Source of the DNA: Nocardioides turkmenicus
Lineage (GTDB): Bacteria; Actinomycetota; Actinomycetes; Propionibacteriales; Nocardioidaceae
Assembly: GCF_011045035.1 (NCBI RefSeq)
Contig: NZ_JAALAA010000002.1
Span: 1-64,000 of the forward strand
DNA: 64,000 bases
Direction of reading: 5' to 3'
Within the stretch, counting starts at the first letter, position 1. Every line of letters starts with the position of its first letter. Under the pieces are notes generated by a model. It was not told the DNA's origin. It worked only from the letters and a program-made list of their open reading frames with translations, and did not search any database. This document shows, in pieces, positions 57,368 through 64,000 of this stretch. The position numbers and the translations under genes are program-made.

Positions 57368-58518
57368 CCGGCCACCGCCAGCCGGTAGCCGCGCTTGACG
57401 ACGGTCTGGACCGCCTTGGTGCCGAGCGCCGACCGGAGCCGGGCCACGGCCATCTCGACGGCGTGCTCGGAGCCGGCGGTGCCGGAGGGGAGCATGGCGA
57501 GCAGCGCCTGCCGGGAGACGACGTTGCCGGGGTTGGCGACGAGAGCCCCCAGGACGGCCAGCGGCGCCGGGGAGAGCTTGACCTCCGCGCCGTCGAGGAT
57601 GACCGCGTCGTCGTGGAGCAGCAGCTGGTGACCGCCGACCAGCTCGATCATCAGCCCGGAGCGGCGCAGCGGCAGCTCGGTCTCGAGCATCTTGACCATG
57701 GCGGCGGTGCGGGAGCGGTCGGGGACCATCGTCGGCACGCCCCACATCTCGAAGGCGGCGGCGGTCACCGGGCCGACACAGGCCGCGACCACGTCTGCCT
57801 GGAAGGCCGCCACGACCTCGTCGCGCAGCCCGACCGAGCCGGCCGCCTGCATGAACGCGGCCACGGCGGGAGCGGAGGTGAAGGTGACCGCGTCCAGCTC
57901 ACCGTCGGCCAGCGCCTCGACCAGCCGGAACATCGGCTCCGGGTCCGAGGCCGACTCGACCCGGTAGACGACCACGTTGATGACCTCGGCGCCCTGCCGG
58001 GTCAGCGCGTGCGCGACCATCGACAGCGACTGCCCGTGCTCCTGCACCACGATCCGCTTCCCGGTGAGGTCTCGGCCGCGCAGGTGCTCCAGGACGTCGT
58101 CGAACTCCTCCGACTCCGGTGCCCACAGCTCCCGCAGCCCGCGCCGTCGGAGCGCCCCGACCGACTTCGGTCCGCGCGCCAGGATCTCGGAGCCGCCGAG
58201 CGTCTCCAACAGCTGGTCGAGCAGTCCCCACTCCTCGGCGGCGTCGAACCACGTACGCGTCCCGATGCCGGTCGTCGCCAGGAACATGTCGATCTTCTGG
58301 CCGATGATCTGCTCGGTCACCGCGCGCAGCGCACCGGCGTCGACCCGGTTGGGGTCGACGGAGAGCGCGGGCGCCCAGACCACCTGGGAGCCTCGCCGCT
58401 CGAGCAGGTTGATCTGCTCCTCGGCCTTCCGCGCCGCGGTCACGCCGACGCGGAAGCCGCTCAGCGCGCCACTGTCCACATCGGAATCGTAGATCTCCTG
58501 CGCATTCTGCACCGCCAT
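57364..58518 (-). CDS. nnaR: NnaR-like regulator: uroporphyrinogen-III synthase fold with winged helix
   Basis: A 384-residue protein. The N-terminal two thirds is a HEM4 (uroporphyrinogen-III synthase) domain, with the FRVGVTAARKAEEQINLLERRGSQVVWAP start and DAVTFTSAPAVAAF near the middle. The C-terminal third is an OmpR-type winged helix (LSPAPLAVLGALVANPGNVVSRQALLAMLPSGTAGSEHAVEMAVARLRSALGTKAVQTVVKRGYRL). This fusion is NnaR, a nitrate/nitrite assimilation activator in actinobacteria. Whether the HEM4 part is still an enzyme is unclear. GGTGGAAG precedes the ATG at 58518. It lies between nirD and the chelatase gene. Confidence 0.9.
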   Translation of the reverse strand: MAVQNAQEIYDSDVDSGALSGFRVGVTAARKAEEQINLLERRGSQVVWAPALSVDPNRVDAGALRAVTEQIIGQKIDMFLATTGIGTRTWFDAAEEWGLLDQLLETLGGSEILARGPKSVGALRRRGLRELWAPESEEFDDVLEHLRGRDLTGKRIVVQEHGQSLSMVAHALTRQGAEVINVVVYRVESASDPEPMFRLVEALADGELDAVTFTSAPAVAAFMQAAGSVGLRDEVVAAFQADVVAACVGPVTAAAFEMWGVPTMVPDRSRTAAMVKMLETELPLRRSGLMIELVGGHQLLLHDDAVILDGAEVKLSPAPLAVLGALVANPGNVVSRQALLAMLPSGTAGSEHAVEMAVARLRSALGTKAVQTVVKRGYRLAVAG

Positions 58519-58607
58519 GCTTCCACCCTGCGGCGACCGCATTTCACCGGAACGCGGGCTGCTCGATCGTGGGCGCAAACTTTCCCTCACGGCCTCACAG
58601 GCACGAT

Positions 58608-58955
58608 CTAGGCCCGTTGGGCCCCGATGCGGACCTCGCCGTCGACGACCTCGACCTCGTAGGTCGGGACCGACACCGACGGGTCGTCGAGGCACAGACC
58701 GGTCTCGAGCGCGAACGGCTGCTTGAGCAGCGGCGATGCGACGAACGGCACCTCGCCACGCGTACCGACGATGCCCCGGGCGAGCACCGAGGCGTGACCG
58801 TACGGATCGAAGTTGGACAGCGCGAAGACGCGGTCGTCGAGCGTGCGGAAGACGGCCACCGCCTCGCCCCTGACCAGCGCGGCGATGCCGGTCTCGGGGT
58901 CGATGTCGTCGAGGCGACAGACGGAGATGTACGTCTGGGTCTGCGTCTGGGTCAT
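58608..58955 (-). CDS. nirD: Nitrite reductase (NADH) small subunit
   Basis: A 115-residue Rieske-fold protein lacking the iron-sulfur Cys/His ligands, as in NirD. ISVCRLDDIDPETGIAALVRGEAVAVFRTLDDRVFALSNFDPYGHASVLARGIVG and PLLKQPFALETGLCLDDPSVSVPTYEVEV span the domain. It is required with NirB for NADH-dependent nitrite reduction to ammonium. GGAGGAG lies six bases before the ATG, which overlaps the nirB stop (ATGA). Confidence 0.95.
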   Translation of the reverse strand: MTQTQTQTYISVCRLDDIDPETGIAALVRGEAVAVFRTLDDRVFALSNFDPYGHASVLARGIVGTRGEVPFVASPLLKQPFALETGLCLDDPSVSVPTYEVEVVDGEVRIGAQRA

Positions 58956-61579
58956 CGCGACTCCTCCAGGTTGGGTGCGCCGACAGGGATGGTGGCACCG
59001 AGCCCCACCGGTCCGACGACAGCCGGGCCGTCCGCGACGTCCGGCACGATCTGGCCACGGGTGGACCCGAAGGAGATGTTGGGGTCCGGGATCTCGGGGG
59101 CGTTGACGAAGGAGACGAACCGGCGCAGCTTCTCCGGGTCCTCGAGCGTCGCCTTCCACTCGTCGAAGTACGTCTCGGTGTGCCGCGCCATCGCGGCCTC
59201 GAGCTCCGTGCCCAGACCGAGGACGTCGTCGACCACGACCTCGCGGACCCGGTCCAGACCACCGTCGAGGGAGTCGATCCAGGTCGAGGTGCGCTGGAGG
59301 CGGTCGGCGGTGCGTACGTAGTACATCAGGAAGCGGTCGAGGTAGCGGACCAGCTCCTCGGTGGTCAGGTCACCGGCGAGCAGCTGCGCGTGGGCCGGGA
59401 TGGCGCCACCGTTGCCCCCGACGTACAGGTTCCAGCCCTTCTCGGTGGCGATGACGCCGAAGTCCTTGCCACGGGCCTCCGCGCACTCGCGGGCGCACCC
59501 GGAGACTCCGCCCTTGAGCTTGTGCGGTGAGCGCAGCCCGCGGTAGCGGGTCTCCAGCATGATCGCGAGGCCGACGGAGTCCTGGACGCCGTAGCGGCAC
59601 CAGGTGGAGCCGACGCAGGACTTCACGGTACGCAGCGACTTCCCGTACGCGTGGCCGGACTCGAACCCGGCGTCGACCAGGCGCTTCCAGATCGCGGGCA
59701 GGTCCTCCATCCGGGCGCCGAACATGTCGATGCGCTGGCCGCCGGTGATCTTGGTGTAGAGGCCGAACTCCTTGGCCACCTCACCGATCACGATCAGGCC
59801 CTCCGGGGTGATCTCGCCGCCGGGGATCCGCGGGACGACGGAGTAGGAGCCGTTCTTCTGCAGGTTGGCCAGGTAGGCGTCGTTGGTGTCCTGGAGCTTG
59901 CGGTTCTCCTTGGCGAGGACGTGGCCGTTGAGCTGCGAGGCCAGAATGGAGGCGACCGCCGGCTTGCACAGGTCGCAGCCGCGGCCGGTGCCGTGGGCCT
60001 CGATGATCTGGTCGAAGGTCTTGTAGCCGTGGATCAGGACCACGTCGAAGAGCTCGGCACGGGTCATGCTGAAGTGCTCGCACAGGCTCGTGTCGACGGT
60101 CTTGCCCTGGGCGGTGAAGTAGTCCTCGACGATCTTCTTCACCTGCACCTTGCAGGAGCCGCAGGTCGAGCCGGCCTTCGTGGTCTTGGTGACCTCCGCG
60201 GCGCTCTCGCAGCCGTTGTCGACGGCCGCCTCGATGTCACCGCGGGTGACGTTGTTGCAGGAGCAGATCTGTGCCTCCGGAGGAAGCTGGATCCCTCCCC
60301 CACCGCCCGTGGACTGGGGGAGGATCAGCTCCTCCGGGTTCTCCGGAAGCGCCATGCCGGATGCGACCATCGGGCGGAGCAGGCCGTAAGCGGAGGCGTC
60401 GCCGACCAGGACGCCGCCGAGCAGGCGGGTGCCGTCCTCGCTGATCACCAGCTTCTTGTAGACGCCGGTGACGGCGTCGGAGTAGGTGAGCTCGAGGCAT
60501 TCGTCGGTGGTGCCGTGGGCGTCGCCGAAGCTGGCGACGTCGACCCCGAGAAGCTTGAGCTTTGTCGACATATCGGCACCGGTGAAGGTGCCGGCGCCGC
60601 CGAGAAGGGCGTCGGCGACGACCTCCGCCATGTCGTAGCCGGGGGCCACCAGGCCGTACATCTTCCCGCCCGGCGCGGCACACTCGCCGATCGCCCACAC
60701 GTGCGGGTCGGAGGAACGGCACTGCTCGTCGACGAGCACGCCGCCGCGCTCGGCCAGGTCCAGGCCGGCCGCGCGGGCGAGCGCGTCCCGCGGCCGGATG
60801 CCGGCCGAGAAGACCACCATGTCGACCGCCAGCGGCTCCTCGACGTCCTTGAACTTCAGTGCGCTGACGTTGCCGTCGAGCACGCCGCTCTCGTCCTCGT
60901 CGACGACGGAGATGTCGGCGAGCGCGTCCGGCGAGATCGATTCCGTCATCACCCCGGTGTGGACGGTGAGGCCGAGCTTCTCGATGTGACGCTTGAGGGT
61001 GGCGCCGCCGGCGTCGTCGACCTGGACGGCCATCAGTCGCGGCGCGAGCTCGACCACGTGGGTCTCGACGCCGAGCTGGTGCAGCGCGTTGGCGGCCTCC
61101 AGACCGAGCAGGCCTCCGCCGATCACCGCGCCGGCCTTCGCGGTCTTCGCGGCCTCGCGGATCGCCTCGAGATCCTCGATCGTGCGGTAGACGAAGACGT
61201 TCCCGAGCTCCGCACCCGGCACCGGCGGCACGAACGGGGCCGCTCCGGTGGCGAGCACCAGCTCGTCGTACGCCATCTCCTCGCCGTCGGCGAGCATCAC
61301 CGTCTGGGCGGCGGCGTCGATCTCGACGACGGTGGTGCCGGTGCGCAGCGTGACCCGAGGGTCCTCGTAGGCGCCGGAGGGAAGGAAGGAGAGCGCCTCG
61401 GCGCCGACCTCGAAGAAGCTGGTGAGGGCGACCCGGTCGTACGCCGGACGCGGCTCCTCACCGAAGACCACGATGTCGTGGGTCTCGGTGAGACCGCGCT
61501 CGATCGCGGCGGTCACGAAGCGGTGACCGACCATGCCGTGGCCGACGACGACGACCTTCTTGCGGAGGTGAGGGCTCAT
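58952..61579 (-). CDS. nirB: Nitrite reductase (NADH) large subunit
   Basis: An 875-residue cytoplasmic enzyme. Domains in order: FAD/NAD oxidoreductase (VVVVGHGMVGHRF, AYDELVLATGAAPFVPPVPG, GAVIGGGLLGLEAANAL), a BFD-type [2Fe-2S] domain with CSCNNVTRGDIEAAVDNGC ... STCGSCK, a ferredoxin-like repeat, and the siroheme/[4Fe-4S] domain with CVGSTWCRYG and GCARECAEARGKDFG cysteines. It reduces nitrite to ammonium with NADH. GGAAGGA precedes the ATG at 61579, which overlaps the nasB stop. Confidence 0.97.
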   Translation of the reverse strand: MSPHLRKKVVVVGHGMVGHRFVTAAIERGLTETHDIVVFGEEPRPAYDRVALTSFFEVGAEALSFLPSGAYEDPRVTLRTGTTVVEIDAAAQTVMLADGEEMAYDELVLATGAAPFVPPVPGAELGNVFVYRTIEDLEAIREAAKTAKAGAVIGGGLLGLEAANALHQLGVETHVVELAPRLMAVQVDDAGGATLKRHIEKLGLTVHTGVMTESISPDALADISVVDEDESGVLDGNVSALKFKDVEEPLAVDMVVFSAGIRPRDALARAAGLDLAERGGVLVDEQCRSSDPHVWAIGECAAPGGKMYGLVAPGYDMAEVVADALLGGAGTFTGADMSTKLKLLGVDVASFGDAHGTTDECLELTYSDAVTGVYKKLVISEDGTRLLGGVLVGDASAYGLLRPMVASGMALPENPEELILPQSTGGGGGIQLPPEAQICSCNNVTRGDIEAAVDNGCESAAEVTKTTKAGSTCGSCKVQVKKIVEDYFTAQGKTVDTSLCEHFSMTRAELFDVVLIHGYKTFDQIIEAHGTGRGCDLCKPAVASILASQLNGHVLAKENRKLQDTNDAYLANLQKNGSYSVVPRIPGGEITPEGLIVIGEVAKEFGLYTKITGGQRIDMFGARMEDLPAIWKRLVDAGFESGHAYGKSLRTVKSCVGSTWCRYGVQDSVGLAIMLETRYRGLRSPHKLKGGVSGCARECAEARGKDFGVIATEKGWNLYVGGNGGAIPAHAQLLAGDLTTEELVRYLDRFLMYYVRTADRLQRTSTWIDSLDGGLDRVREVVVDDVLGLGTELEAAMARHTETYFDEWKATLEDPEKLRRFVSFVNAPEIPDPNISFGSTRGQIVPDVADGPAVVGPVGLGATIPVGAPNLEESR

Positions 61580-63117
61580 GACGTAGTTCCTTCCAGACTG
61601 AGCTGCGTTGCATCGAGCTGATTGCCGCTGGGCCGCGTGGCCAGGAGCTGACGTACGGTCGGCGCGCAGCCGCCGCAGCCGGTGGTGGCGCGGGTGGTGT
61701 CGCGTACGTCCTCGAGGGACCGGCACGCCCGGATCCGTCCGGCGCTGACACCGGCGCAGGCGCACACCTCCGCGTCGTCGGGGAGGTCTGCGATCCCGGA
61801 ACCCGACGAGGACGGCTCGGGCAGCAGCAGCTGTCCGGCCTCGTGCTCGCCGAGGACGGTCTGCCGGTCGAAGGCCTGGGTGATCAGGCCGACCCGGCTC
61901 AGGTCGCCGACGAGGGCGCCGGCGACGATGCGGCCGTCGCGTACGACCAGCTTGCGGTGGGTGCCCTTGATCGGGTTGGCGATCTCGACGACCTCGCCGG
62001 TCTCGTTCTCGGGCTCGCCGAGGACGCAGACGTCGAGGTCGGTGGCGCGGAGGCGGGCGACGATCCGGTGTCCCTCGTAGGCCGCCTCGTTGCCGGCCAG
62101 GACGTCGGCGAGGACCCCGGCCTGCTCCCAGGCGGGGCTGACGAAGCCGGTGGTGATCGCGTTGTGCTCGGCGCAGTCGCCGATGGCGTACACGTCCGGG
62201 TCGTCGACGCTGCGCAGCTGGTCGTCGACGACGACGCCGCGGTTGACGGTGAGCTCGGCTCGTCTGGCGAGATTCGCGCGGGGACGGCCGCCGGCGGTGA
62301 GCACCACCAGGTCGGTCTCGAGGGTGTAGCCGTTGTCGAGCCTGAGGCCCTCCTCGGTCAGCCGGGTCGCCCGGGCGCCGAGGTAGACCTGGGTGCCGAG
62401 CTTGGCCATCGAACGCTTCAGCACCTTGCCGGCCGAGGCGTCGACCTGGCTGCTGAGCAGATGGTCGCGGCCCTCGACGATCTCGGTCTCGATGCCGCGC
62501 ACCGCGAGGGCACGGGAGACCTGGAGCCCGAGCAGCCCGCCACCGACGATCACCGCGCTCCGCAGGTGGTCGTGCAGAGTGTCGAGCAGCCGCGCGCAGT
62601 CGTCGAGGCTGCGGAACGCCTGCACCCGCGGGTCCATCGAACCGTCCATCCGTACGACGCCGCGGATCGGCGGCAGGGTCGGGATCGCTCCGGTGGCGAG
62701 GACGACCTGGTCGTAGGGGACGGTCGTGCGGTCGGCGAGCTCGACGGTCTTGGTGTCCCGGTGGATGTCCACGACGAGGCTGTTCAGGCGGAGGTCGACG
62801 CCCCGGTCGGCGTACCACTGCTTCTCGCGGAGCGCGAGCGCCCCGGGGCGGTGGGTTCCCTCGAGCACCGCGGAGAGCAGGATCCGGTTGTACGGCACGT
62901 GCTGCTCCTCCGCGAGCACGGTCGTCTGCGGACCGAGGCCGCGCGCGACCAGTCCCTCGACCAGCCGCGCCGCCGCCATGCCACCGCCGATGATGACGAT
63001 CCTCTTCGGCTGCGCCGCGGGCTCGTGTAACACGTCGTTCGTAGGACTACTCGCCCTATCTGAACGACCGGATAGTCCGTCGAACGACGTGTTACACGTG
63101 ATCGGCTCGCCGCTCAT
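61576..63117 (-). CDS. nasB: NAD(P)H-dependent electron transfer subunit of assimilatory nitrate reductase (NasB-like)
   Basis: A 513-residue flavoprotein. VIIGGGMAAARLVEGLVARG, YDQVVLATGAIPTLPPI and AVIVGGGLLGLQVSRAL give FAD and NAD binding. The C-terminus has a BFD-like [2Fe-2S] domain with VCACAGVSAGRI and TTGCGGCAPTV cysteines. It feeds electrons to the molybdopterin nitrate reductase encoded upstream. The ATG at 63117 overlaps that gene's stop (ATGA). The first 36 residues are atypical: residues 7-31 are encoded by a 75-bp palindrome. A later GTG at 63033 would give a normal N-terminus. Confidence 0.9.
   Translation of the reverse strand: MSGEPITCNTSFDGLSGRSDRASSPTNDVLHEPAAQPKRIVIIGGGMAAARLVEGLVARGLGPQTTVLAEEQHVPYNRILLSAVLEGTHRPGALALREKQWYADRGVDLRLNSLVVDIHRDTKTVELADRTTVPYDQVVLATGAIPTLPPIRGVVRMDGSMDPRVQAFRSLDDCARLLDTLHDHLRSAVIVGGGLLGLQVSRALAVRGIETEIVEGRDHLLSSQVDASAGKVLKRSMAKLGTQVYLGARATRLTEEGLRLDNGYTLETDLVVLTAGGRPRANLARRAELTVNRGVVVDDQLRSVDDPDVYAIGDCAEHNAITTGFVSPAWEQAGVLADVLAGNEAAYEGHRIVARLRATDLDVCVLGEPENETGEVVEIANPIKGTHRKLVVRDGRIVAGALVGDLSRVGLITQAFDRQTVLGEHEAGQLLLPEPSSSGSGIADLPDDAEVCACAGVSAGRIRACRSLEDVRDTTRATTGCGGCAPTVRQLLATRPSGNQLDATQLSLEGTTS
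63024..63098. repeat. 75-bp palindrome inside the nasB N-terminal codons
   Basis: Perfect 18-bp arms CGTGTAACACGTCGTTCG and complement (63024-63041, 63081-63098), with an inner GGACTA/TAGTCC pair. It is either a hairpin in a coupled leader or an element inserted near the start of nasB. Confidence 0.8.
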
Positions 63118-64000
63118 GCGCTCACCGCCGCGGCGCAGACCTTGAACTCCGGCATCCGGCTGGACGGGTCCAGGGCGTCGTTGGTGAGCTTGTTGGCGCC
63201 GACCCAGTGGAACGGCACGAAGACCGTGTCGGGACGGATCGTGGTGACGATCCGGGCGGGCGCCTTCATCTCACCGCGCGGGGTGCGGACGACGACCGGG
63301 TCGCCGTCGTGGGCACCGACCCGGTCGGCCAGGAGCGGGTGGAGCTCGACGAAGGCGCCCTCGTCGGGGAGGTCCTTGATCCGCCGGGTCTGGGCACCGG
63401 ACTGATACTGCGCGAGCACCCGGCCGGTGGTCAGGTGGAGCGGGTAGTCGGCGGTCGGCTGCTCGGCCGGGCCGCGGTGGGCGACGTCGATGAAGCGGGC
63501 CCGGCCGTCGGCGTGGAAGAACTCGTCGGCGAACATCCGCGGGGTGCCCTCGCTGCCTTCGGGGCAGGGCCAGAAGACACCGTCCTCGTCACGGATGCGG
63601 TCGTAGGTGATGCCGCTGTAGTCGGCCTTGCCGCCCTTCGTGGCCGCTCGGAGCTCGTCGAAGATCTCCGCCGGGTCGGTCGACCAGGTCGAGGCGGCGC
63701 CGAGGCGCGTGGCGAGACCGGCGATGATGTCGAGGTCGTTCCTGACGCCGTCGGGAGCGCTGATCGCCTGGTTGCGCAGGATGACCCGGCCCTCGAGGTT
63801 GGTCATGGTGCCGGTCTCCTCGGCCCACTGGGTCACCGGCAGCACCACGTCGGCCAGGGCCGCGGTCTCGCTCATCACCATGTCGGCGACCACGAGCAGG
63901 TCGAGGTCGGCCAGCCGGGCGGCGATGTGGTTGGCGTTGGGGGCCGAGACGACGATGTTGGAGCCGAAGACGAGCAGGCTCTTTGGACCCTCGGGGGTGC
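63114..64000 (-). CDS. nasC: Assimilatory nitrate reductase catalytic subunit, C-terminal part
   Basis: The last 295 codons of a molybdopterin oxidoreductase; the 5' part lies beyond the right edge. LLVFGSNIVVSAPNANHIAARLADLDLLVVADMVMSETAALADVVLPVTQWAEETGTMTNLEGRVILRNQAI is the conserved cofactor region of NasA/NarB-type nitrate reductases. YPLHLTTGRVLAQYQSGAQTRRIKDL and FVPFHWVGANKLTNDALDPSSRMPEFKVCAAAV are its C-terminal Molydop_binding domain. It reduces nitrate to nitrite in the cytoplasm. First gene seen of the nasC-nasB-nirB-nirD set. Confidence 0.93.
   Translation of the reverse strand, partial: TPEGPKSLLVFGSNIVVSAPNANHIAARLADLDLLVVADMVMSETAALADVVLPVTQWAEETGTMTNLEGRVILRNQAISAPDGVRNDLDIIAGLATRLGAASTWSTDPAEIFDELRAATKGGKADYSGITYDRIRDEDGVFWPCPEGSEGTPRMFADEFFHADGRARFIDVAHRGPAEQPTADYPLHLTTGRVLAQYQSGAQTRRIKDLPDEGAFVELHPLLADRVGAHDGDPVVVRTPRGEMKAPARIVTTIRPDTVFVPFHWVGANKLTNDALDPSSRMPEFKVCAAAVSA

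Noticed and set aside
58952..62818. Fusion of nasB and nirB into one 1288-residue protein
   Set aside because: The upstream part is the wrong frame of nasB, and nirB has its own ribosome site and ATG at 61579.

Overview
The window is about 64 kb of very GC-rich DNA (roughly 70 % G+C by eye) with GTG starts, ATGA/GTGA stop-start overlaps and many leaderless-type promoters. It also carries GTP-type PEP carboxykinase, MenB, an F420-type (Ddn-like) protein, a complete recCBD set and an NnaR-like regulator. This points to an actinobacterium, most likely Nocardioidaceae (Nocardioides-like). The genus is inferred from style, not proven. The first 57 bases are not genomic: they are an error-containing Illumina Nextera P5/Tn5 adapter, so position 58 is the true end of the assembled DNA and the first gene is cut there.

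Layout. 0-5 kb: a VIT-family transporter (truncated) and a lipoprotein, then a tight three-gene set (creatinase-fold M24 hydrolase, PLP aminotransferase, M20 deacetylase). This set could carry out an ectoine-type degradation and holds several TTGTCGACAA palindromes. 5-9 kb: acyl-CoA dehydrogenase, DHA2 exporter, LppX-like lipoprotein, sirtuin deacylase. 9-17.4 kb: exported GH64 beta-1,3-glucanase, small membrane proteins, an ABC-2 exporter with a DUF1023 hydrolase and a NarL-type two-component system, then an SRPBCC/HxlR divergent pair. 17.4-25.4 kb: an acid/CoA catabolic cluster (MHS permease, amidohydrolase, acyl-CoA ligase, hydroxyacid dehydrogenase, acetoacetyl-CoA synthetase, enoyl-CoA hydratase) bracketed by copies of one operator (CAGGAATCCTG) and next to a divergent MarR gene.

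25.4-31.3 kb: a phased 3+3 inverted repeat array, then a fructan/sucrose uptake operon (binding protein, two permeases, GH32) with a divergent LacI regulator and two LacI-type operators. 31.3-40.5 kb: EamA exporter/Lrp pair, PaaX-like regulator with an AidB-like acyl-CoA dehydrogenase and crotonase, a Fic protein flanked by a relic of menB, an amphi-Trp protein, menB, a MerR-thioredoxin pair, a Ddn-like protein and an ACT-domain protein. 40.5-49 kb: recC-recB-recD, with recC carrying an in-frame half copy of a palindromic repeat that is present in full near 56.6 kb.

49-56.7 kb: a lower-GC patch with a lipoprotein and two helical, type VII secretion-like proteins, then small membrane proteins, pckG, a VTT-like protein and an orphan argJ homologue. 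56.7-64 kb: assimilatory nitrate/nitrite reduction, transcribed right to left: nasC (cut at the right edge), nasB, nirB, nirD, nnaR and a sirohydrochlorin chelatase gene. The genes are coupled by 4-base overlaps except for 89 bases before nnaR. They supply nitrate reduction to nitrite, nitrite reduction to ammonium, siroheme metal insertion and pathway regulation.

No tRNA, rRNA, CRISPR array, insertion sequence or prophage was recognised. The novel features are mostly non-coding: the 32-bp phased repeat array, repeats domesticated inside recC and nasB, and dense operator palindromes.
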